A stretch of 17,278 bases of DNA from an uncultured Christensenellaceae bacterium (GCA_910587445.1 CAJULE010000034.1:1-17278), one strand, 5' to 3'; counted from the stretch's first letter, positions 1 to 6,932 are shown. Notes: generated by a model not told the origin, from the letters alone. Numbers and translations: made by a program.

Positions 1-456
1 GACCGCTTCCGCTCGCCACGCTTCCTCGCCGTAGTACAAATACATTACCAGATTTGTCAGCCAACCGCCTCCGATTTTACTCTGTACGTTTTCTTTCGGG
101 AAAAAACGCGCTATATCGTCGAAACGGTTAGCCGACAGCAGCACGGGCAACAGGCTCCAATCCGTCGACGTCATGGAGAGCTGTTCCAGCGTGGTAACGG
201 TATACAGCGTGTCGTCAAGATAGCGCATATCGTCTTTCTGTAATGCAAGCATTGCGCCGAGATACAGAAGATTATAGCCGTCGCCGCCGAGCAGTCTGAG
301 CCACATCTCAATCTGATATTCTTCGGGTTTGTTGAAGAAATCGATATTGCGCCCGATCTGTTCACGTTCAAAGCTGTCCATATCATAATAGTAATAAGCT
401 TTATCCACTATATCATAATAAAGACTAACCAGCTTATCCTTTTGCGCTTTTGTCAT
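1..456 (-). CDS. Unrecognised protein, 5' part (runs off left edge)
   Basis: An open frame of 152 codons begins at the ATG whose complement is 454-456 and stays open to base 1, so the 3' end is missing. The N-terminus reads MTKAQKDKLVSLYYDIVDKA and continues acidic and aromatic-rich (YYYYDMDSF). It looks like a soluble helical protein, with no signal peptide or membrane helix in the visible part. A ribosome site (AAAGGAG) lies upstream, but its spacer of about 13 nt is long. The gene starts 64 bp downstream of a tRNA pair on the same strand, so readthrough from the tRNA promoter is possible; I see no separate promoter. I do not recognise the family. The helical, leucine-rich make-up would fit a repeat scaffold or a small accessory protein, but nothing here is diagnostic. 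Confidence 0.7.
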   Translation of the reverse strand, partial: MTKAQKDKLVSLYYDIVDKAYYYYDMDSFEREQIGRNIDFFNKPEEYQIEMWLRLLGGDGYNLLYLGAMLALQKDDMRYLDDTLYTVTTLEQLSMTSTDWSLLPVLLSANRFDDIARFFPKENVQSKIGGGWLTNLVMYLYYGEEAWRAEAV

Positions 457-485
457 TATGCTGCGGTTTCTCCTTTGCCTATCAT

Positions 486-518
486 ATAATTTTACCCCCA
501 CCGCTTTGCGGAGAGGGT
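486..518 (-). terminator. Possible weak terminator or hairpin after the tRNA pair
   Basis: On the minus strand, just past the CCA end of the second tRNA, ACCCTC-T-CCGC and GCGG-T-GGGGGT fold around a three-base AAA loop with one mismatch. The sequence after it is AAAATTATAT, not a U-tract, so termination may be partial and the downstream gene could be reached by readthrough. Confidence 0.35.
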
Positions 519-520
519 AT

Positions 521-597
521 TGGTCGAGGTGACAAGACTTGAACTTGCGACCTCTGCGTCCCGAACGCAGCGCTCTACCAAACTGAGCCACACCTCG
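521..597 (-). tRNA. tRNA-Pro (anticodon CGG)
   Basis: The minus strand gives a complete 77-nt cloverleaf. The acceptor stem CGAGGTG pairs with CACCTCG, followed by discriminator A and an encoded CCA. The D-arm contains GGCTCAG and TAGAGC. The anticodon stem CTGCG/CGCAG encloses the loop TTCGGGA, which gives anticodon CGG, reading CCG. The T-arm carries GTTCAAG. It is the second gene of a two-tRNA transcript and differs from its neighbour at only six positions, so the pair arose by duplication. Confidence 0.95.
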
Positions 598-607
598 AAA
601 ATATTAA

Positions 608-626
608 GCCGCTTTATAAGAGCGGC
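608..626 (-). other. Hairpin between the two tRNAs
   Basis: GCCGCT and AGCGGC form a perfect 6-bp GC-rich stem with a 7-nt loop in the 72-nt spacer. A second short pairing (AGTAAG with CTTACT) can form in the same spacer. In the minus-strand transcript the main hairpin is followed by TTAATATTTT. It could be a processing signal or a weak attenuator between the tRNAs. Confidence 0.45.
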
Positions 627-669
627 ATAGTAAGCAACGAATTTCGGAAATCCTTACTTTTCGTCATAA

Positions 670-746
670 TGGTCGAGGTGACAAGATTTGAACTTGCGAC
701 CCCTGCGTCCCTAACACAGTGCTCTACCAAGCTGAGCCACACCTCG
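670..746 (-). tRNA. tRNA-Pro (anticodon AGG)
   Basis: A complete 77-nt tRNA with the same CGAGGTG/CACCTCG acceptor stem and encoded CCA as its neighbour. The anticodon stem CTGTG/CGCAG has one T-G wobble pair, and the loop TTAGGGA gives anticodon AGG. Adenosine at position 34 is uncommon in bacteria outside tRNA-Arg(ACG). If it is deaminated to inosine, this tRNA would read CCU, CCC and CCA. It is the first gene of the transcript, 12 nt after the predicted start site. Confidence 0.93.
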
Positions 747-764
747 ATAATATCATGCTTATGA

Positions 765-793
765 ATTATATAATAAATTTTAACTTTTGTCAA
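765..793 (-). promoter_or_regulatory. Consensus vegetative promoter for the tRNA-Pro pair
   Basis: The minus strand has TTGACA (788-793), a 17-bp spacer and TATAAT (765-770), a perfect match to the housekeeping sigma consensus. Transcription would start near 758 and reach the first tRNA at 746. This strength fits a stable-RNA gene. Confidence 0.9.
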
Positions 794-950
794 TGAAATA
801 GCGGTTGTATTTTGTTTTTTCTGTGTAAAGCGTAAAATCGGGCGCATTTAGCAACGTATATAATTTCTAATATGATTTTAATCTCATTTATGTTTCATTT
901 TAATTTTTAATGTTTATAATCGAGATATAATAAAAATCGGAGGCAAAAAA

Positions 951-1250
951 ATGAAAAGAGAAATCGATAAACCTATTTCGGCGCTTGTGCTCATTGCGCT
1001 TGCCGTCGTCTGGCTGATCTACTTCATCGTAACACAAGTAAGTCCGGAACTGTCGTTCGGCATAGGCATAGCGAAGAATGTGATCCTCTGCTTGACCTAT
1101 CTGGTATTATTGTATAATGCTTGGGGCTGGAGCGAGAATTTCTTAGTTCGCATAGTCTTTCTTGTAATTACGGCGTTCCTTATATTCTGTGTTGTGGCTC
1201 AGTACATTCCCAACATAAAAATGGGCGGACTTCCCGCAATAGGACTTTAA
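951..1250 (+). CDS. Small three-helix membrane protein, function unknown
   Basis: This 99-residue protein has three strongly hydrophobic stretches at about residues 9-30, 36-60 and 64-87 and short polar ends, so it is an integral membrane protein. The ATG is well placed behind GGAGG (939-943) with a 7-nt spacer. A TATAAT at 915-920 could be the -10 box; no good -35 is visible. A strong terminator follows at once, so the gene is monocistronic, between the divergent tRNA pair and parB. The N-terminus MKREIDKPIS is charged and not a cleavable signal. I do not recognise the family and see no catalytic motif; only the membrane topology is supported. Confidence 0.8.
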   Translation: MKREIDKPISALVLIALAVVWLIYFIVTQVSPELSFGIGIAKNVILCLTYLVLLYNAWGWSENFLVRIVFLVITAFLIFCVVAQYIPNIKMGGLPAIGL

Positions 1251-1273
1251 ATAACAGTAAAATAAAAAAGCGC

Positions 1274-1306
1274 AATCCGCGGCAAAACTCTGCTGCGGAT
1301 TTTTTA
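1274..1306 (+). terminator. Rho-independent terminator of the small membrane protein gene
   Basis: AATCCGC (1274-1280) pairs with GCGGATT (1295-1301), with further GC pairing inside the loop, and runs directly into TTTTTT. It separates the membrane-protein gene from parB. Confidence 0.9.
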
Positions 1307-1421
1307 TGTCTCCGACGGGCTTAAAAACAAGCGCAAACAAAAATCATATTAAAATTATTAAATAATAACGATACGCCGAAAATTTTTTATGAATGAATAA
1401 TTTATAGGATAGTCGGATAAT

Positions 1422-1447
1422 ATATCTTTATTATATAATAAAGATAT
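1422..1447. repeat. Perfect 26-bp AT-rich palindrome upstream of parB
   Basis: The left arm ATATCTTTATTAT is followed directly by its exact reverse complement, with no spacer. It lies 107 bp before the parB -35 box and 5 bp before the split parS-like dyad. It could be a protein-binding dyad or a cruciform-prone element. Confidence 0.7.
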
Positions 1448-1452
1448 GAGAC

Positions 1453-1479
1453 TGTTTCACATAAAATACGTGTGAAACA
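1453..1479. repeat. Split parS-like inverted repeat
   Basis: TGTTTCACA (1453-1461) and TGTGAAACA (1471-1479) are exact inverted repeats. Their outer 8-mers, TGTTTCAC and GTGAAACA, are the two halves of the canonical 16-bp parS but are separated by 11 bp, about one helical turn. Whether ParB binds this form is inference. Confidence 0.6.
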
Positions 1480-1553
1480 ATCGGCAGATTGCATATAAAT
1501 AATTATTTTATTAAATTATTCTCTTTTAAATTCAATTCTTATGTCAAAAAAAT

Positions 1554-1582
1554 TTGACCTTCTTTCAAAAATATAGTATAAT
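1554..1582 (+). promoter_or_regulatory. parB promoter
   Basis: TTGACC (1554-1559), a 17-bp spacer and TATAAT (1577-1582). The predicted start near 1589 leaves a leader of about 107 nt that contains a parS-like site, which would allow ParB to affect its own expression. Confidence 0.85.
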
Positions 1583-1625
1583 ATAAGAAGTAATTACAGC
1601 GTCGCTTCTATATTTCGACAAAATG

Positions 1626-1641
1626 TGTTTCATGTGGAACG
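1626..1641. promoter_or_regulatory. parS-like site in the parB leader
   Basis: TGTTTCATGTGGAACG matches the known parS TGTTTCACGTGAAACA at 13 of 16 positions. It lies between the parB promoter and start codon. Confidence 0.55.
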
Positions 1642-1695
1642 ACAATTTGATTTTTGGACAAGATTGTAATTAAGAGTTTATTTAAGGAGAAAAGT

Positions 1696-2619
1696 ATGGC
1701 AGTAAAGAAAGGTCTTGGAAAGGGACTGAGCGCGCTTATTTCCGGTTCCGAAGAGGAATACGAAGGGGCTCTCAAGGAAGAGGAAAAAAAGGAAAGTAAC
1801 GGCTCTTCGGTCGAAGTTTTACTCTCGCTTATCGATCCCAACGTAAACCAACCGCGTAAGGTGTTCGACGAATTGGCAATGAGCGAGCTTGTAAACAGTA
1901 TTCGCATACACGGTGTGATATCCCCTATCATTCTTGTTCGTACCGGCGAACGGTATATGATTATAGCAGGCGAACGTCGCTATCGTGCTTCCAAGAAGGC
2001 GGGGCTCAGAACTATACCCGCAATCATTCGTGATTATACGCCGCAGCAAGTAAAAGAGATTTCTCTTATCGAGAACTTGCAGCGTGAAGATCTGAATCCT
2101 ATCGAGACGGCAAACGCGATTAAGCAGCTCATGGACGAGTATAATTACACACAGGAAGAGGTTGCCGACCGCATAGGCAAGAGTCGTCCTGCGATTGCCA
2201 ACACGCTTCGTCTGCTTGCTTTGTCGCAACCCGTAATCGAGCTTATCGAAAAGGGAAAACTTTCGGCAGGTCATGCAAGATGTCTGGTTGTCGTTGAGGA
2301 TCCTGAAGCTCAATACGCCTTGGCTAAGAGCGGAGTCGATAATAAAGTTACGGTACGCGATTTCGAAAAAATGGTCAAAAACTTCCTTTCGCCGAAACCG
2401 CCGAAAAAGCCCGTCGAACAGAGTCTCGAGCTTAAGGACCTAATATCGAGAATGCAACGCACGTTCGCCACAAAAGTCACCGCACTCGGCAACGACAACA
2501 AAGGACGTATCTATATCGACTACTATTCGAGAGACGATCTCGACAGAATAGTCGAAATAGTCGAGACGGTACAAAAAGCACAAATGCAAGCTCGTCTCGA
2601 GCAGGAAAACGACGATTAA
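1696..2619 (+). CDS. parB: Chromosome partitioning protein ParB (Spo0J family)
   Basis: ParB binds parS centromere sites near the replication origin, spreads as a CTP-dependent clamp, and recruits ParA and SMC. The 307-residue protein shows the full family layout. An N-terminal KKGLGKGLSALI (residues 4-15) is the ParA-stimulating peptide. The CTP-binding fold carries NQPRKVFDE (51-59), GERRYRA (92-98) and ENLQREDLNPIE (126-137). A helix-turn-helix (TQEEVADRIGKSRPAIANTL, 152-171) contacts parS, and a C-terminal dimerisation region follows. I chose the ATG at 1696 because AAGGAGA sits 5 nt upstream and the protein then starts with the family's usual MAVKKGLG; an upstream in-frame TTG at 1654 lacks a ribosome site. 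The gene has its own promoter and terminator. parA, normally the gene before it, is not in the window. Confidence 0.97.
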   Translation: MAVKKGLGKGLSALISGSEEEYEGALKEEEKKESNGSSVEVLLSLIDPNVNQPRKVFDELAMSELVNSIRIHGVISPIILVRTGERYMIIAGERRYRASKKAGLRTIPAIIRDYTPQQVKEISLIENLQREDLNPIETANAIKQLMDEYNYTQEEVADRIGKSRPAIANTLRLLALSQPVIELIEKGKLSAGHARCLVVVEDPEAQYALAKSGVDNKVTVRDFEKMVKNFLSPKPPKKPVEQSLELKDLISRMQRTFATKVTALGNDNKGRIYIDYYSRDDLDRIVEIVETVQKAQMQARLEQENDD

Positions 2620-2644
2620 ACAGTAAAAACAATAAGAAAATAAG

Positions 2645-2679
2645 AAAAAAGCGACTTTGCAAAGAGAAGTCGCTTTTTT
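2645..2679 (+). terminator. Rho-independent terminator of parB
   Basis: GCGACTT (2651-2657) pairs with AAGTCGC (2667-2673). The stem is extended by six A-T pairs, so the T-run 2674-2679 is also the U-tract, and the loop is 9 nt. A parS-like site begins at the very next base. Confidence 0.92.
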
Positions 2680-2695
2680 AGTTTCACATGAAACA
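2680..2695. promoter_or_regulatory. parS-like site after the parB terminator
   Basis: AGTTTCACATGAAACA matches TGTTTCACGTGAAACA at 14 of 16 positions, and its core is a near-perfect dyad. It abuts the parB terminator. Confidence 0.65.
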
Positions 2696-2783
2696 TTTGA
2701 CGCTTAATTTTGACTTAAAAACAGCAAAATCCGCTTTGCGCCCCCATAAAATCTGCTTAAGTATGGGGTATTTAATGCCGATT

Positions 2784-2799
2784 TGTTTCATGTGAAACA
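2784..2799. promoter_or_regulatory. parS-like site, best match in the window
   Basis: TGTTTCATGTGAAACA differs from TGTTTCACGTGAAACA at one base (C to T at position 8). It is the closest to consensus of the four contiguous sites and lies 165 bp after parB. Confidence 0.8.
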
Positions 2800-2865
2800 C
2801 GGACAGAAAACATTTTTGCTTTTATTTAAAATATATAATTTTGATATAATCGATATGGCGAGACT

Positions 2866-2887
2866 GTATATAAAAAAGTTTATATAC
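2866..2887. repeat. Perfect 9-bp hairpin after an extended -10 motif
   Basis: GTATATAAA and TTTATATAC pair exactly around a 4-nt AAAG loop. TGaTATAAT at 2843-2850 lies just upstream, so a transcript starting there would carry the hairpin close to its 5' end. No good -35 box is visible. Confidence 0.45.
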
Positions 2888-3044
2888 GAGATTGTCGTGG
2901 TATAAATATATGTCGGTTGGCTGTGCGATGATCGGGAGATCAACTGCTATTTTGGTATAATCATTGCGAGAGACTTTTTATACGCATTGACATCTTATAT
3001 TCATAGTTGAGACTATATAAATACCGTTCGACAATAGAAATATA

Positions 3045-3169
3045 ATTATTGAATATCAAAATGTCACACTTACATATGTGCGGCAATCGGATAAGATTAT
3101 TTAACTTGATGAGTTTAATCTATAAGCTATTTGTTGCAACTTAAATATAATTTGAGAATAGCATAAGAA
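3045..3169. repeat. Diverged tandem repeat, copy 1
   Basis: This unit aligns along its length, with small gaps, to 3184-3314. Shared blocks in the same order are TTGAAT, CATAT next to GCGG, ATTATTT, TTGCAACT, ATAATT and GAGAAT. I see no open frame preserved across both copies. Confidence 0.55.
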
Positions 3170-3183
3170 AATAGAGACCTCGC

Positions 3184-3314
3184 ATTGTTGAATGCCGAAT
3201 GGATTCATGCTGCATATCAGCGGTAAACGAATAAATATTATTTTAAGTTATTGCTTTATACGTATCAACCCATAAGATATTGCAACTAAAATAATTCGAG
3301 AATGTATTGAAGAA
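3184..3314. repeat. Diverged tandem repeat, copy 2
   Basis: Second copy of the unit at 3045-3169, offset by 139 bp. It contains a small exact hairpin, GCTG-catat-CAGC; at the matching place copy 1 can form a different short pairing around CACA and TGTG. That hints at conserved structure but is weak in such AT-rich DNA. Confidence 0.55.
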
Positions 3315-3537
3315 TCGCACTTAAGATCGAAAGACTCTATAGAATAACCGGACATATCGAAGAAAAGTTATCGGCAAAGAAATATTGTGGTTGGTGAATT
3401 GATATTCAAATTGCTTTAAAATCAATATCGGCATTGGCTCGTGCCGTCTGTATTTGCGGTCGAAATTATTAAAAAGCATTTATCAACTGCTGTATTTGGG
3501 CTTTTCCAAACGGATAGATGCTTTACGGGTCATACAT

Positions 3538-3553
3538 TGCTTCATGTGAAACA
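3538..3553. promoter_or_regulatory. parS-like site inside the gene-free tract
   Basis: TGCTTCATGTGAAACA matches TGTTTCACGTGAAACA at 14 of 16 positions and shares the C-to-T change at position 8 with the site at 2784. Confidence 0.65.
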
Positions 3554-4212
3554 AATATCGACATAATACTCGGATTTTGTGTTCCGAAAAACGGTATGCG
3601 ATTTTGTGAGACAACTTAAAAGAAATGATATTATGACAATCAAGGCGGAACTTTGCCACCTGGAAAACTTGTGTCAATGGGCAGAAGTGCATTATATATT
3701 CGACGTCAAGTGGCGGATAAGTAACATTAAAATATTTACATATATTTACAATGTATCAACCATTGGTTTTTTTGAAGAAAAATAGAAAAGCTGCTCCGAA
3801 AGAAATTTGTCATAGTCACGGACTGCGGGGACATACGTGTTAAACACGATTATCGCAAAATCGCAACATATAGATTTATGGTTCTGAATTTGCCATGAAA
3901 CGCGAATATAGTATATAATATTTTCGCTGTTCAGACAGAATAAAGCTTTTTCGGCTCGCCCCAAAAATATGCGATTCTGCGTAATTTTATGATTTAATAT
4001 AGTGAATTTTCGGACATTTTGCCGCGGTTCTTCTATACACATTGCTCGCTTTGCGTAAAGCTATGCTTTTAAGCAGAATCATAAACAGAGGCAGTGACGC
4101 TTGAGCGCAGGGGGCTTTATTGCCTAAAAATCAAATGCGGCTTTGCTTTGGAGACGGATCGCCTGGAACAAGAAGCGCGGGGCTAAACGATTGTGAAAGT
4201 AAATTCGTATAT

Positions 4213-4250
4213 ATAAACGCCTCGACAAGATCTAATCGAGACACGTTTAT
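4213..4250. repeat. Two-part hairpin in the gene-free tract
   Basis: ATAAACG (4213-4219) pairs with CGTTTAT (4244-4250), and CTCGA (4221-4225) with TCGAG (4236-4240). The stem therefore has 12 bp with a small asymmetric internal loop and a 10-nt terminal loop. No U-tract follows, so it is not a standard terminator. Confidence 0.5.
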
Positions 4251-5717
4251 CGGGGGTGTATTTCATCGAATGCAAAAGATCGGCTAAGTACGACAGGGCG
4301 CTACCTATGAAAGATGTGCGGTGCGTAACTAAATCCGGACGTGCTTGCTTATTTCTGAGCCGATTTAATTGTATTTTATGTCATGATTGTTTCTTTTCAT
4401 GCTCGATTATCCCATAGAGTGGACAAGCATATTCTTTCTACGCCGCGAGATGTTCCCTTCGAGGGCGGCAATCGGGAATAAGGGCAAAAAAGCGATTCAA
4501 TGCGGAATATTTACTATATTAAATCATAAACTGCGTCGATTTTACGCAATCAATGAATAAAATCTTCCGAGGAAAATAATAAACTTGCGAAAATCAAAAA
4601 TAGCCGCAAAGACAAGCCCGGTTGCATATTATAATTATGATATAATAATATTTCGCGGTAAAAAGCGGCATGAGGTGAAGAAATCGTCGGAAAAGAAAAA
4701 TTTGCGCATAAAAATCGAAAAATAGCAAAAAAGTACAAAACATTCATGAAAAAATGCGTGTTTGCAAAAAACAGCTTCAAGCTTGCGCGTAATTTTTCGA
4801 GCTCGATTTTCGATTCGTTCGGTCTCGAATCGTAGTGCTGCATGAATTTCCTGTTTGACTGATAAAATGAGGGAACAAATAAGTTTGCGAAGTTGGAGAG
4901 AGCGTGAGTCGAGCTTAAATGTAACGTCTTTTCGCAGTATAAGCGGTTTTTCAATTGTCCGTCTGTGTTTTCCGCCACCGAGTATCGAAAATTCGTCTTT
5001 AAAGACCCAAACGAACGTATTTTCCGCTTTAACGCAGTCGATCCGTGCAAATAATTCAAAAAATCGTGATTTTGCTTATCGATTTCAAATAATAAAAATA
5101 TAAATAATTTATTATCTATTTAATTCAGTATTCAAGAGAAAATAATTTATTTTTAAATATAGAATATTAAAATATATTATTTGCTATAAAATTTGCAAAA
5201 TGCACGAGGATTGAACAATGGCAAAAATCGATGTAAAATTTTGCCAATATTTATCCCGATTCGGATGTCTATACTATTCTACCGAAAAAAAACAGACGCT
5301 GCAGTTTTATATATGTGGTACAAAACGTCGCAGATTCAAATCGGCAATGGACATATAAACCGAATATTGCTTCCATGGAAACAATATTTTGTGAATCGCT
5401 CGTTTCAAGTACAATATGACTAATAGGATATATTTGGTATAAAACGGGCAATAAAACAGGCGATATATACAAATTGTGAATACCAAATGTACAATTTTTT
5501 CATTAGACGAACTTTTTCAAACGGCACATCCGAGTCATAAATAAGCTTTTCGGATCGATACTATTTTGAAATCCGAGTGATCGAATCGTTGACCGAATAT
5601 TTAATTTTCGAGCAAGATCTATGGACAATCGACGTATCGAATAAACGGCGGATATTTTTTTAAATGCGCGCAAAGACGATAGAATATGGTTGAAGCGGAA
5701 ACAATGCGGTTTTACAT

Positions 5718-5743
5718 ATAAAAAAACGCCGCAAGGGCGTTTT
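5718..5743 (-). terminator. Rho-independent terminator of the radical SAM gene
   Basis: On the minus strand AAACGCC and GGCGTTT pair around a short CTTGC loop and run into TTTTTT. It lies about 45 bp past the stop codon of the radical SAM gene. Confidence 0.88.
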
Positions 5744-5786
5744 ATCGGTTGATTGTAAATTTCAAAGGCGATTTCGGTCGAAAAGC

Positions 5787-6650
5787 TCACAGATCCCACT
5801 TCGGAGTGAGGGCGCTCGTTGCGCTGGATTTTTCCTGCATAAAGCCGTCAAGCCCGAGTTTTTCCGCCTCGCCGAGCACGCTTTCATACTCGAAGGACGT
5901 GACTTTGCGATTCAGCTCGAGATAGTCCGAACGGTTGAATTCGGGCGTGTATTGACTCATAAGAGAGACAAGAGCGCCGTCTTTCCAGCGGGAGGCAATA
6001 TCCCGAACCACGGCAATCGAATCCTGTCGGCAGTTCGGAAGCACGAGATGACGTATAATGACTCCGCGCTTTATCAGTCCGCCGTTCATCACAATATCGG
6101 GCTGTTGTCTTATCATTTCGCCTATTGCGGCGCGCGCGATCTCGGGATAGTCTTTTCGCCCGGAGTAGCGTTCGGCGATTTCGGGCGAAAAATACTTGTA
6201 GTCGGGAAGATAGACGTCCGCAAGTCCGTCGAGTCTCTTGAGCGCAGCTCGCGTCTCATAACCGCCGCTGTTGTATACGACGGGGCAAGAAAGCTTCGGC
6301 TTGACTCGCTCGAGTACGGGCAAAATGAGGTCGAGCATATGTCCCGCCGTGACTAAATTGACGTTTTCGCAGGTTTCGGCAAGGCGCATGATCGTATGTT
6401 CGAGTTCGCTTTCGGAATAGATTTTGCCGCCGCCCGCCGTGCTTATTTCGCCGTTTTGGCAAAAAACACATCGCAGAGAACAACCGGAAAAGAAAACGGC
6501 GCCGCTTCCTCGTCTGCCGACAAGAGGCGGCTCTTCTCCGAAATGCGCTCCCGCAAATCCTATTCTGATTTTGTCGTCCGCGCCGCACGCGCCGCGCGCT
6601 TTCGATCTGTCCGCGCCGCACGATACGGGACAAAGTCTGCAACCGTTCAT
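5787..6650 (-). CDS. Radical SAM protein, PflX / PFL-activase-like
   Basis: Radical SAM enzymes cleave S-adenosylmethionine with a [4Fe-4S] cluster to start radical chemistry. The cluster motif is GCSLRCVFCQN, with C57, C61 and C64 in CxxxCxxC spacing. A second cysteine set lies at the N-terminus (C4, C7, C11, C22, in CRLCPVSCGADR and ACG). That arrangement is typical of the uncharacterised PflX-type group related to pyruvate formate-lyase activases. The protein has 287 residues, is probably cytosolic, and has no membrane helix. The ATG follows AGAGG with a 10-nt spacer. A candidate promoter at 6728-6757 and a terminator at 5718-5743 make it a single-gene unit. No glycyl-radical enzyme is nearby, so the substrate is unknown and activase function is not shown. 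Confidence 0.92.
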   Translation of the reverse strand: MNGCRLCPVSCGADRSKARGACGADDKIRIGFAGAHFGEEPPLVGRRGSGAVFFSGCSLRCVFCQNGEISTAGGGKIYSESELEHTIMRLAETCENVNLVTAGHMLDLILPVLERVKPKLSCPVVYNSGGYETRAALKRLDGLADVYLPDYKYFSPEIAERYSGRKDYPEIARAAIGEMIRQQPDIVMNGGLIKRGVIIRHLVLPNCRQDSIAVVRDIASRWKDGALVSLMSQYTPEFNRSDYLELNRKVTSFEYESVLGEAEKLGLDGFMQEKSSATSALTPKWDL

Positions 6651-6727
6651 TTAAATCGGACCTCTGTTTGTAATGCGGAGTTTGCCCGATTCGAATCCGA
6701 AAACGAGCGGGGCTGCCGCTTATACAG

Positions 6728-6757
6728 ATAATATCATAAACACGGGCGGAAATTCAA
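6728..6757 (-). promoter_or_regulatory. Candidate promoter of the radical SAM gene
   Basis: The minus strand has TTGAAT (6752-6757), an 18-bp spacer and TATTAT (6728-6733), with the gene start about 78 bp further on. Match to consensus is moderate. Confidence 0.5.
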
Positions 6758-6896
6758 GCGTTTACGGATATTATCGCGAGTTTTATGCCCTCTCAATGCA
6801 AAGAAATGCCGCATGAAATTGCCGGAAAAAGCAAATCTTTCGACTCGGCTCGAGCCATAAAGCTTTTTAATGTTCTTATATTGCGGTGCGAGCGGC

Positions 6897-6925
6897 TTGA
6901 CATTTAGGGCGTTTTGTAATACAAT
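6897..6925 (+). promoter_or_regulatory. Promoter of the hydrolase-like/lepB/degV operon
   Basis: TTGACA (6897-6902), a 17-bp spacer and TACAAT (6920-6925). The expected start, 6-8 bp after the -10 box, falls at 6931-6933, at the ATG of the first gene (6933). That predicts a leaderless transcript. Confidence 0.85.
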
Positions 6926-6932
6926 AAATACC

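Larger units (their letters stand above)
2682..5717. other. 3-kb AT-rich tract without credible genes
   Basis: Short open frames occur on both strands, the longest 169 codons (complement of 4550-5059). None has a good ribosome site, a recognisable product or the codon pattern of neighbouring genes, so I call none. The tract holds two further parS-like sites (2784-2799, 3538-3553), diverged tandem repeats near 2842-3314, hairpins at 2866-2887, 4213-4250 and 4811-4832, extended -10 motifs TGnTATAAT at 2843, 2953 and 4638, and a somewhat GC-richer patch around 4070-4200. I see no tmRNA, SRP RNA or RNase P signature and no cluster of DnaA boxes. It may be centromere-like or origin-proximal DNA, or hold unrecognised RNAs. 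Confidence 0.7.

Noticed and set aside
401..409. TTATCCACT, one base from a DnaA box
   Set aside because: Single site inside a coding sequence; no cluster in the window, so it does not mark an origin.
4550..5059. 169-codon open frame on the minus strand in the gene-free tract
   Set aside because: No ribosome site, no recognisable domain, odd composition rich in Phe, Ser and Leu as expected from AT-rich antisense DNA, and no promoter; probably chance.
5471..5500. AAATTGT/ACAATTT hairpin with T-run as a terminator
   Set aside because: Stem is AT-only with a 13-nt loop and no gene upstream; too weak to call.
2682..5717. Replication origin (oriC) in the gene-free tract
   Set aside because: AT-rich and next to parB, but I found no cluster of TTATNCACA boxes and dnaA is absent; origin proximity is possible, oriC itself is not supported.
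6680..6720. T-arm-like GATTCGAATC resembling part of a tRNA
   Set aside because: No acceptor, D or anticodon arm can be built around it; the motif is a palindromic coincidence.
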